Assembly (NCBI GenBank): GCA_015680685.1
Contig: MNCI01028444.1
Location: 412,497 to 476,496, forward strand
Direction of reading: 5' to 3'
Length of the DNA stretch: 64,000 nucleotides
From: Gnetum montanum
Lineage: Eukaryota; Streptophyta; Gnetopsida; Gnetales; Gnetaceae
The notes beneath the pieces were generated by a model. The model was given only the letters and a program-made list of their open reading frames with translations, was not told where the DNA came from and made no database searches. The position numbers and the translations under genes are program-made. This document shows, piece by piece, positions 47,688 to 57,991 of this stretch; the stretch's first letter is position 1, and every line of letters begins with the position of its first letter.

Positions 47688-50270
47688 TGATGAGAACCAT
47701 GCAAGTGACAAGCATACATAAGGGACCATATTGTAATCCATGGATGGGATAATATTGTATACTTGCATATTAATGGTGATTTTGTGATCGTTGTCTTCCT
47801 ACCAAAGCTATCAAAGCACACTTGTATAATTTAGCTTGTGGTAAGGAATGTGATGTTATGGTGTTGATTGACATGCTAAAGTAAAACATAATGAAATAAA
47901 TGTAATTTCTATTATCTAATAGATAATGGAAATATAAAACTAAGCTATACTAATGGTAATAAGAATCTCTACTACCAAGTAGCCTTGCTACTGAGTAAAT
48001 CAAGTAAAGCTACTACTAGGTTACGAGATGAATGAACATTGGAAATACTAATTTAGCTTATTTTGTCAATCCTAATGAACATTTGAAATGTAAATGATTA
48101 GGGAAATGTAAATGAACATGGAAAATTAAATTACATAGAAATGTAAATCTAATCTAAATAAAATGCTATAATGGCAAAGATTAATCTTGATCTTTATTTT
48201 CAGGCATAGAATGCATCCAAGTACATCCCACTTGAAGAAATATGTTGTACAACTATTAGTCACCACACTGCATGTGTTGTACCCACTCTATCTTTCTTCT
48301 ACATAGGTTAGAGTTTTGGGTACATTCTATGGCTTTTTCAACTTAAGTCATCTTTAATAGTTCTAGATTCAACATCCTGCATTATCAACAATGTACTTTC
48401 ATATCTCTATTTTTCACATCTACTTGTAGTGTCATTTTGGATTGCTTCTCTTTTCAAGTTTTTGATTTTGATGTTGATTGTCATTGCCTATGTCAAATTT
48501 TGACTTTAGTGTGTCAATAGCCTCATGTTTGAGGTATAATGTCATTTCCTCTTTGATGCCTAACATTGATCCTATTTTTACGTTTGACGTCACTTTCTAC
48601 ATCAGCCATATTTTTAACATATATTTCATCTATGCACATCATTTCTTCTATGTAGAACCTTCTAGAAGATTTTGTGCACCCCAATGTATCATTTCTTCAT
48701 GATTTAGAAGGCCTTTATGACTTATAAATGGGAGTATACCCCTAAATATAAATGGGTTGAAAGGTTGGACTATGAGAATAAAAAGCTTCCTATATATAGT
48801 AACTCTTCTACCAACAACTTTTTCTATATCTCAAAAATCTAAAATTGCTTCTCACCTCTATAGAGTTTCTCTAATTTCTCGCTTTGCTTATCCTACTAAT
48901 GCATTGGATACCCTTCATGATGTTCTCTTAGCACATAGAGAATCCCATTGAATTTAGATCCATGTACAAATCTGATTCAATCTCCTTTTCATCACATCTT
49001 ACTAGTTTCTAATCTATAACAATTCTATCTATTTGAGAGATCTTCATTAGGCACATACTTAAAAGAGAGGAAATGGGATAACACAGCTCCTCATTAGCCA
49101 TCTCTGATCCCTAATTTTATTACAAAGGATTGCTATTGCATTCTCCCAAGTCTCTTTATTGGATGTTCTACTTTTCTCGTGTTTCAACTTTTCTTTCTTT
49201 GATTTGCATTGGCATTGTAATAAATTTTTTTTGTTGTACTTTTGACTTAGGGACATATTTCTCTCAATTTATCAAATTTAGTCTATCTCATTTTATAAAT
49301 TTACTTTTTCTAGTCATGTATGCTTTATTCTATCATAGATCTCATTTTGGGTAATGTTTTGTTTTTTTTCTTTTTTGCATTGCATCATGCATACATTTTT
49401 TTCTTTTTCATCATCTCTACTTTGCTTTTACTAACTATTCCATGCATTATTTTTCACTTATTATCTACTTTTGTTTGGAAAAAAGACTTCCTTAGATTAT
49501 TGGCATTTTTGATAATCTACAAGACCCTTTTCAATTTAGAGATTTTTTTTTTTAAATATTGTTTGGTGGTTGTAAAATGCTTAGCCCATTTGTGCATTAG
49601 GTAGCTTTGAATCTTAGATTTATGATAATTTCAACCACAACATCATACACTTACAAATAAATCTAAAATTACGAAAAAAAATTACAAGAATTCTACTAAG
49701 TGTTCAACCAAAAGGTCAGTTAAACATGCATTGACCTAGTATAATTGCCATTGGGATTACCAAGAAACTTTGTTACTTAGTAAATCAGGAAAAGCTACTA
49801 TTGGGTTACCAGATGATCATACATCGCACTTGAAACTAGTCATAGTTATTTTGCCAATGATAATAAACATTGTGAAAGTAAATAATTAGGAAAATGTAAA
49901 TGATAATGGAGAAGTAAATTGCATAGAAATGAAAATATAATCTAAGTGAAATGTTGGAACAACGAAGAATAATCTTAATCTTTATTACTGGACACAGAAT
50001 ATGTCCAGGTATACTCCACTTGAGTAAAGATGTCATACAACTATTAGTCATCACACTGTAGGCACTTACAACTAACTATACAATCATGAAAATAAACTGC
50101 TATTCTATTAAGTTTTCAACAAAAAGGTGAGTTTGAGATGATGGTGGGCTTGTATTTATAGGTATGATCATGGCCCACTTCATTGCATCTATAACCTCAT
50201 GTCTTGCGCTATGATATCATATCTAAAATTGTGGATACAATATCGTAATCTTTACTTAAAATTCAATTAT
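47688..50270 (-). repeat. Element G 5' LTR (interrupted)
   Basis: LTR sequence at 47688-48272 and 49648-50270, with the same tandem ~400-bp duplication as the 3' LTR. TATTTATAGG at 50152-50161 is the minus-strand TATA box. Element D is inserted about ten bases before the LTR end. Confidence 0.7.
48273..49647. mobile_element. Unclassified ~1.4-kb insertion in the G 5' LTR
   Basis: Breaks the LTR between GTCACCACACTGCA and CACTTACAAATAAATC, which are adjacent in the other LTR copy. It begins TGTGTTGTACCC and its right end reads CCACAACATCA, so TG...CA ends are possible. No target duplication or coding motif was found. T-rich (49360-49560). Confidence 0.5.
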
Positions 50271-51081
50271 TGATGGGATGCGATATCACATGGGCCGCGA
50301 TATCACGTTGTCCCCCGCGATATCGCATACGCGATATCGCAGTGCACCGTCATATCTATAAATAAGAGGCAGCTCTCCCTTGTTTCTCATCCTAGGCTTA
50401 GACCATAGTGAAACTCTGGTAGTTTGATCCCTCCAGAGATAGAATATTTTCCATGTGCCCGTAGTAGGAACTCCAAAGTGAACGGATTTTTATTCGAGTA
50501 GACATTGTACCTGAACACAAGTTTGTGTATGGAAATAAAGATGAACTTCTTGGATAAACCTTGTAGTGCATGGAATAGGCTAATTAGGATTTTATTTATT
50601 GTTATTAACTGTTTACCATTTAAATGCTTTCTTAGTTCTTAATTCTCCCTCAACCCTTCTCTCCTAGTTAAGTGCCTCAGTACGACTGCTTTGAGCACGT
50701 GCGTTACGCTTGGTGATCCCAACAATGATTAGCATTTGGTAACCAAGGTTGCATTGGTTCAGGGTGTGAATGGTAAGTGGGAACGGATGCTGACGCTAGG
50801 TTAATTCAGACTTAGTTAGTTAGTTAAAGTTAGTAATTAGTCTCTTCACCCTTCACCTCTCAAGATAGGAAATAAAACATAAAAGACTATAAAAATCATA
50901 TACCTCAGACTTGCTTAACCATACACCATGACAAATACAAGTAAGTTTGGGAAGACAATGAATAATTAACCTTAAGTGTTCCATGAGGCATGTAGGCACT
51001 TAGTCTACGGAGTTTGACCAGATTGCGCGTGTTACGCTTGTATTCGTATGGTTGAGTGTAGGGGTACCTCGCCACTCATCA
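50271..51081 (+). repeat. Element D 5' LTR (811 bp)
   Basis: TGATGGGATGCG to CCACTCATCA. Four GATATCGC-like blocks at 50280-50340, TATAAATA at 50357-50364, AATAAA near 50535. The sequence is closest to the B LTRs. Confidence 0.92.
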
Positions 51082-51101
51082 TCGGCGCCATTGTCGGGGA
51101 C
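51082..51101 (+). promoter_or_regulatory. Element D primer binding site, tRNA-Asp type
   Basis: TCGGCGCCATTGTCGGGGAC, the best-preserved primer site in the window. Confidence 0.85.
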
Positions 51102-51224
51102 TAAGTGTTTGTGCGCTAAGTAGAACATAGGAGATCACTCACATCATTGGGAGCTTAAAACGAACCCTTAGGGTTAATTAAATGAAAAATTATATAATGG
51201 TTAATTAGCACACCGATAAGACAC

Positions 51225-54200
51225 ACTGTCTTCTTCTTCTTCTCACAAGAGCATTACATGACCTAGGGATAATACAAGAAATAGTCGGCAATCTAAAACA
51301 CATAACCAAAATCAGCTGGTTCCTCAACAACATCGGGTAGTATATACTCATCTTGATGAATACATACCAGAATTTACCTTTATCCTCCATCAAGATGAAT
51401 ATCTGCGATGGAGAGACTTGCAAGGTAACATAGTGTTATCTCCAGATCGGTCAGTCCCAAACATGCTCCTCCGTGCTCTTGCACAGATCGACATGACACA
51501 GCTCTATGCTAAATATGTTATAGGTGATTTTGACATAAGGGATTACCATCCCACATCTACACAACGTATAAGGGACTCAAGGAAGGAGAGCCACCATACA
51601 CTGTTGAAGGGAAAAGAGGTCCCACATGTCCTAAGTGAAATAGGAGATGTTGAACCACTTGTAACGGGTTCTCCGTCAAATGATGTTCCCCCTCCTAATA
51701 ATAGTGAGGAGGTGGGTATCCGAACCTACGATCCACGATACACAACCCTGGTTCTAATCCCCATGAATGCCAACTGTTCTTTGAGGGAACAACAACGCAT
51801 GATAAGGACGGGCACTCAGATCGTCATCACGATTGGGGCTGAAGCCATAGAAGAGAAGGTAGGGAACATCATCATGGTGATGGTTCTCCTTTTTCTTCCC
51901 CTTCTTCACATCATTCACACTCTCCTTCCACATCTAGGCATAGCCATCAAGAGCATAACGGTGAGGATAGAGGTAGACAAAATGAGAGACCTCGACGAGA
52001 AAGTCGAGAGCGAGAAAAAGGGCATGAACAAAGGGAAAGTAGGGAACAACGTAGACATCATAGATGTCATGAAAGAGATGATCATGAAGAACCCCTACTT
52101 GCAACCTGAAGCATGCTAGACATTACGGAGGCAGTGAGAATACCATCAAAAGGATAGTCGGATCAAGCACTTAGACATGAACTATATCCCACGCTTCGAA
52201 GGGGGATACAACGAGGACCTGCAGAATCATTTATAGGCATTCCACGATGCCTGCACCTTGAAAAACATAGAAAATAAGTGACAGAAATTAAAGTTGTTTC
52301 CCAGGATACTCATAAAGGAAGTAGAGAGTTGGTACTGGTCCTTAGAATCGAAAACCATTAGGAGGTGGAGTACGATGTTAGAACTCTTCAATGATAAATA
52401 TCAAACGTACTCTAGAGTGTCTAATTTGTGTAAGTAGATCCAAGGATGGAAGAAAGATACTCATGAACCCTTGGATGCTACCATGGGCCGCTACTATGCA
52501 TTGCTACATTGTTGCCTGGGCCATGGTTATGCATAGGGGGATCAACTCCACCACATCGTAGATGGGCTAAGGTATGAAACTAGGAGAACCCTTGGGACTT
52601 ATGCCCAAGGGAGACTATCATAACTTAGATCCCATGAAATTCATCTCTTGTTGGAACAAGTAGCCAAAGAAGAAGGGGAGCTACAAAAAGGGAAAGTGCA
52701 GAAGAATATAACTGTGATCCCTCTCTTCGAAAGAAAGGAGTGATATTTTGCGATGAAGAGGATGAGTCAGCACTCGAAGAGTTGGTGAACCAAAAAACCT
52801 TGCCACTTCAGAAGCTAACAACAGAGGTAGCGGCTAAGGTAGATCAGATACAAGACTCCTTGCATAGTAGACTTGAACTTGTCCTAAAAATCGTAGAGGA
52901 GTCTAAGGAGGAACGAAGTAGTGACAAGGATAAGAAAAAGATGAGAGATTCAGGCCCTGCATGTGACAAGGGTAAGGGGAAAATAACTACCTCCGATGAG
53001 GTTGTGGATTTAGACACAGACGATGACGGTGGATGTGAGATCTGCTACTATGACCATTCTAAGGGATGTGTTCCAATCATCTCACATCTCCAAGAGTCTA
53101 GGGTGTATGCACTCAACCTGAGAATTAACAAATGCTAGACACCTCGAAGGTTACCTTATCCCTAAGGTAACCCGAGACAGTTCCACCAACCGTTGACGTA
53201 CTATCCAAGTGGAACTCCACCACAACCCATCGGGCAACATCAGCAGTGGCAACACCCACAGTCTTGGAGGATGCCACTGCCAAAACAATAATATCCTTGC
53301 CGGTAGATAGACCCATATGGATACTACGTGCAACAGTTGATTTCTCCAAGTGACTCCATGGGTCACACAACTTCCCAACATTACTACCAAGTTCAAGAGT
53401 ACTTTAGAAGGACTTCTTCTCCTTCGGGATATGCTCCATATCCATACCATCCTCCTACTCCATTCGTGCCTCTTCCACTTGTAGTTCCCATACCTCCTAC
53501 TCCAATACTGCAAGGGGAACTCCCCACTCAACCATAGCAACGTAACACTACGAGAGCCATAAAAATTCAACCCACTGCTGGTTCTGACAACTGCAAAAAG
53601 AGAAAAGCCTAGACAAGCTCTCACAACAACAAGCAGTTGAGGCTGTGATTACTCCTCTAACATACAAGGCTTTGGAGCTCCCTTCAAACCAATATCAGAG
53701 TGCAACGCATACTGTTATGTTAACACATACCGTAACCGACTAGATCTAGGTAGGCCACCTTCCTAGGAAACTATCTAACTCTAGAAGTCCCTTAATCCAC
53801 CTCCAAGTCGTTTGGAACGAACCACATAAGGCTCTTCTTGACCTAGGTTCCGGAGTCAACTTAATTTCACAAGAAATGTATCAAGCTTGAAACCTACCCC
53901 AACTTAAGAAGAGAAATATCCAACTAGAGCTAGCTGAGCAATCCATCACCATTCCCTCGGGATTGGTGGAGGACATTGTTACTACTGTGTGTGGTTGGTC
54001 ATACCCAGCAGATTTCTTAGTGATAGAAGTTAACAACAATGAAGGGGACTTCCCAATTATAATGGGAAGGCCATGGCTGAGTACAATAGATGCGTACCTA
54101 GGGATCCGCGATCTTTCCTTGGAGATATCTAAGGTAAATATTTATGGAAAGATTGAGAAGAAGAAAGTTCCATGCATCACATACAGTGACTCAGAGGGTG

Positions 54201-54520
54201 ATGAAATGGAGTAATGCTCTGCATCTCTTCCATGCAACGGGTGTGCACCAGAGGATAACATTCAAAGGTGCCTATATGTAGCAACCACTCAACAAGAGAA
54301 CACCCCATGGTTGACAGCTAGTCGAAAGAGCAAACCAACATGCATGGAATGAACTGGGGAAACAACCCATGCTTGTAACGAAGGCATAGACACATTGAAA
54401 TATGAGCGTCGCCAACTTCCACCCCTTAATCTAAGAACATCAATTGGAAGAAGTTGGGCACTTTTAAAAAATTCAAATAGATGCTCATTATTTTGGATCT
54501 CTTCCTTTCCATTCAGTCAT
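51225..54520 (+). pseudogene. Element D gag-protease polyprotein (broken)
   Basis: The N-terminal arm (DEYIPEFTFILHQDEYLRW, 51355 on) is open to about 51720. A frameshift after SEEVG leaves the Arg/His-rich stretch in another frame. The core follows (STMLELFNDKYQTYSRVSNL, 52373), then an open piece at 52740-53138 with zinc-knuckle-like CEICYYDHSKGC. The Pro/Tyr/Gln-rich linker runs 53160-53540. The protease has LLDLGSGVNLISQEMY near 53835 and GDFPIIMGRPWLSTIDAY (54045). It ends with SLFWISSFPFSHG-like peptide at 54485. There is no RT, RNase H or integrase. Stops are frequent, several at Gln, Arg or Trp codons conserved in relatives. Confidence 0.8.
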
Positions 54521-54544
54521 GGGGTAGATGGCCACCTAGGCTGA

Positions 54545-54780
54545 TCATTGGAGGCCCTCAGTTCTTTTAAGTTTTTGTTCTACACATTTTGTTTTAAACG
54601 TTTTTGTTTTACACATTTTTGTTTTACACATTTTTGTCTTACACGTTCTTGTTTTACACATTTTTTTTACACATTTTTGTTTTACATGTTTTTGTTTTAC
54701 ACATTTTTGTTTTACACATTTTTGTCTTACAAATTTCTTTAACTTTTCTTATTTTTGTTTTACAACATTTTTGTGTTTGT
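54545..54780 (+). repeat. Low-complexity array of ~15-bp TTTTGTTTTACACAT units
   Basis: About a dozen imperfect copies of ACACATTTTTGTTTT. A shorter counterpart lies in element B (35570-35690, minus strand) and traces in C (30500-30560), so the array is an expanded part of the family tail. Confidence 0.85.
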
Positions 54781-56320
54781 ATGCATGTGTGATCCATCTT
54801 GTAATTTTGTCACCCAATAAATGTTCTTCATGATGGTATGAACCATTTTCGTATTGATTGCTAATGTTTGGTTTTTACCTTTAAGTGATGATGTTGATAC
54901 TGAGGTATGTTTCTTTTGATATAGTAGGCAATGAGTCCACTTCATCCATCCATCCACAAGTTCTATGGTCTCTCTCGGCTTGGAAATGTATAGTCTCTTT
55001 CTAAATAAGAACTCTAACGAATCGGTGACTGGGTATTTCTCAAACTAAGTAATGACTCAAGGATTGAAAAGGGTGTGACTTCAAGGGAACTTGATGCATT
55101 TTTTTTGGCCATTCTCTTGGGTGCTTGGATGTTTTCTTCTTGACTTTTCTTATCGTTTCGATGTTACCCAATTATTAGGAAGCTGAGCAAATAAAAATAA
55201 CAAAGTCTTTGCATGGTGTGATTCTCATGCATAAACACATAAAACAAAAACAAAAAAAAAGAAAAAAAAAAGAGAAAAGAAGAAGTGAGAATTCAAAGCT
55301 CATCCCTTAGATGAAATAATAATTTGGGCTACAAGCACTGGTTATGGAACTAAAATAAAAATGTTCTCTCTAACTAAGGCCCTTCTCACTTCCCATTCTC
55401 TCCTCCTTGTTTTGTCAGAATGGTGGTGGCTCTTGGGTGAAGGCATTCTCGTTACTTCAAGTGGATGGCTTAGCCGAATGCATTAATGCGAAGTCACTGG
55501 ATGTGGTTTGTTTGAGGCCGAACTTGGAATGGGATCTACTAAGTCACATTAATCATAAAACACACAAGGGGTTGTACACCACCTTGTTCTTGGGATTCCA
55601 TTCCATTCTCTTCTCTCCANTTCGTTTCCCTAACATTTTTGCAATTCATTTTATTTTGTTCATTTCCATCTTGACATCCATTTCATCGACGTTATCGTTG
55701 TCTCTTTTTCTTCATCTTTCTTGTTCTTTATTCTTTCTCCATTCTATCACTACCAGAGGTTTGCGATTAGTCATGGGGGTACGGGGCCCAATTTTTTTGA
55801 TTTTCTCCTAACACCTACACCTTCAGTAATCATCAATATTATATCTCTAGACCCGCATCAGCCATACCACAACTCAGCCAATGGACCTTTCACCGAAGCA
55901 AGGTATCCACTACATTGAAATTCATTTACCCTTGCTAATATAAAGACTGTGTTATGTGTGCAGATGGAAATCATACAACAACAGATTGGATCTGGAGAGA
56001 ACACTTGGAATGGAGCGGTGCTGAAGCAACTATGCAAGGAGCAAGATCGATGGAGCACTTACGGATGGACAACAAAAGGTGCAACCTTGGCATTAGTAGC
56101 AACAACACTTCTTTCTCTCTCTCTTTCTCAGCTGCCAAATAAGGCCTGATGTCAATGTAATAAGGTGTTCACTCTTGTTGTCATGAACACTAGTTTTGTT
56201 GTCTTGTAATGATGATCCGTTCACATGTCATCCCATTAGTTCCATTTAATCAATAATCCTGTACCTTCCCAATATTTTGTAAGGAACTCGAGGATGAGTT
56301 TTCATTCATTCATGGGGGTA
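54781..56320 (+). other. Element D non-coding tail
   Basis: Contains TAGTCATGGGGGTACGG near 55771 and CATGGGGGTA at 56311-56320 (the purine tract before the 3' LTR). One base is unknown at 55620. A 134-codon open piece at 55407-55811 contains that N and has no recognised motif. A segment at 55950-56150 is conserved in element B. Confidence 0.55.
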
Positions 56321-56484
56321 TGATGGAACGCGATATCGCATGGGCTGCGATATCGCATCCCACACGATATCGCGTCATCCCCCGCAATATTGCATACGCG
56401 ATATCGCGGTGTGGCATCATATCTATAAATAAGAGGCAGCTCTCCCTTATTTCTCATCCTAGGCTTAGACCATAGTGAAACTCT
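56321..56484 (+). repeat. Element D 3' LTR, truncated
   Basis: Starts TGATGGAACGCGATATCGC, has the palindrome array and TATAAATA at 56424-56431, and loses similarity to the 5' LTR after GTGAAACTCT. Confidence 0.9.
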
Positions 56485-56487
56485 AAT

Positions 56488-56590
56488 GTGAATTTTAGTC
56501 ATATCTATTCCTTTGATTAGATCTAATACATCAAATCTAGTAAAATGGTGACTTGAATAATTTTCAAAGGAATAGATGAACTAAAATTCA
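56488..56590. repeat. Inverted repeat (MITE-like hairpin) at the break of D
   Basis: Left arm 56488-56516 (GAATTTTAGTCATATCTATT then CCTTTGA) and right arm 56564-56590 (TCAAAGGAATAGATGAACTA then AAATTCA) are near-perfect reverse complements around a ~47-base loop. It begins four bases after the truncation of the D LTR. Confidence 0.8.
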
Positions 56591-56799
56591 ACTTAGTTTT
56601 TGTAAAATTCTATTGGATAAATTATAAATAAATAACTAAGCTAGTGTTACTAATATCATGTTTGTTGCTCAGAAAAATTAAACGAAATGTTAGCCTAGGA
56701 GTACAAATCTTGACATGAAGGCCTAATGTCACAAGTTCATTCTAGCACATAACACTAAGTTATGTACACATTCTATAAAAGAAGTTTGAAACAAGTAAG
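56591..56799. other. Unassigned sequence left of element K
   Basis: AT-rich, no gene. Ends in GTAAG, the left target duplication of K (56795-56799), so it is continuous with the sequence after 62422. Confidence 0.5.
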
Positions 56800-57936
56800 T
56801 GTTGACATTTTAGTATTCCAAAACCTTAAGGAAAATGGAGAACAAAAAATGTTTATTGTGGATGATGTGTTTACACATCATGGATAAGAACTCGACACCA
56901 TGAATAGGGACTTAAGGGAATAAAATCTACAATGAGTTGTCAAATGGAGACTTTATAGGCAAGATGAGAGCATGGACATAAAAGAAAGCTACAAATCAAA
57001 TGAAGATTCTTCAAGGATTGGGAAGAAGCCAAATCAATGAGAGAAATCCTCAAAAACCAGAGCTCAAAAGTTGAGGAGATGTCTCCTAGAAAGTAAACAT
57101 CTCAACCAAGAAGAATGAATTCACAAGAAGACATCTTCAAGAAACAAGATATGTCCCCATTGCAAAGAAGACATCTCCCTAGAGACATCTTACAAGAGAT
57201 GTCCAATTCTCCAAGGAGATGTCTCTCCAAAATTAAGGCTAAGCTCATGTAGACATCCCAACTTTGAAGGAGTCTTCTACACTAGCTGTTGGGTAGTCAT
57301 TGCATGAATTTCAAGGTGTTTTTGGAAACTTTGAAGCTATAAGAAGACTCAAAATTTTTGAAAATTATGCAAGTATTATCAACATCAAAGCTATCATTGT
57401 TTATGCTATGATGTTGTACTTGTGTACTTCATTTGCTACATCATTTACTTGATTGGTTGTAGAACTATGCTTCAAAGTACAAGGATCTATATTTTGTGTT
57501 ACACTCTTTTCTTATTTTTCTTTCTCTTTCTTTGTTGCCTTGAGGGGTCGATGTGCTTCTTATGATAAGGCATCCATTTCAAGCTTGTTGGGATCTATTG
57601 GGATTAAGTTGTTTTATTGCATCAAAATACTCTAAAGTGAAGCTCTATCTTGTATAGGTTATGGGATCCTATAAACTACATTTTGAGCTTATTGGGACCT
57701 TGTAGGGTTGAGAGATTTTGTAGTGATGAAACTCTCCTTAGTGGAGCTCAAATCTTGTAAAGGTTATGGTATCCTCGACACCACATTTCGGAAGAAATAA
57801 AGTTTGGAGGTGTGCAAGGAATCTACCCTCCAAGTGTGGACTACCCAAGTTGGGGAACCATGTAATTTTTTGTGTGAGAGGTTTGATTGCAAATTGGGGA
57901 ACTTATTCAATCCCCCTTCTAAGTTCTCAATTCTCA
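56800..57936 (+). repeat. Element K 5' LTR (1137 bp)
   Basis: TGTTGACATTTTAG to TTCTCA. U3 carries an array of AGATGTCT/AGACATCT motifs (57066-57260) before a TATA-like TATAAG at 57338. Aligns throughout with 61282-62417. Confidence 0.9.
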
Positions 57937-57940
57937 AGCG

Positions 57941-57960
57941 ATATTGGAGCCCAGTACTCT
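57941..57960 (+). promoter_or_regulatory. Element K primer-site region (degenerate)
   Basis: ATATTGGAGCCCAGTACTC follows the LTR. It resembles the initiator-tRNA-Met site (TGGTATCAGAGC) of Copia elements with bases missing. Confidence 0.45.
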
Positions 57961-57991
57961 TATGCTCAACATCAACCTTCAAGAGTGAACT

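Larger units (their letters stand above)
40964..50270 (-). mobile_element. Element G: minus-strand element with only the accessory ORF2, multiply interrupted
   Basis: LTRs at 40964-42232 (3') and 47688-50270 (5', interrupted). The interior has a short leader (47156-47687), ORF2 (44505-47155) and a 3' end region split by a probable solo LTR. No gag, protease, RT or integrase was found. LTR ends (TGACGATATG start, TTCTCATCA end) and the GATGAGTTTTTAGTTAATTG tract before the 3' LTR follow the family pattern. The last bases of its 5' LTR were displaced by the insertion of element D at 50271. Confidence 0.7.
50271..56484 (+). mobile_element. Element D: gag-protease Ty3/gypsy element, 3' LTR truncated
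   Basis: 5' LTR 50271-51081, primer site 51082-51101, gag and protease to about 54520, tail, purine tract CATGGGGGTA and a 3' LTR that breaks off at 56484 after 164 bases. It has the same structure as element B (no RT, no integrase) and the same post-protease join. It is inserted in the 5' LTR of G. Confidence 0.88.

Noticed and set aside
49320-49604. 94-codon Phe-rich frame
   Set aside because: A T-rich stretch within the unclassified insertion; composition alone explains it.
54548-54792. Phe/Tyr/His-rich open frames of 62-64 codons
   Set aside because: Translation of the ACACATTTTTGTTTT repeat array; not a gene.
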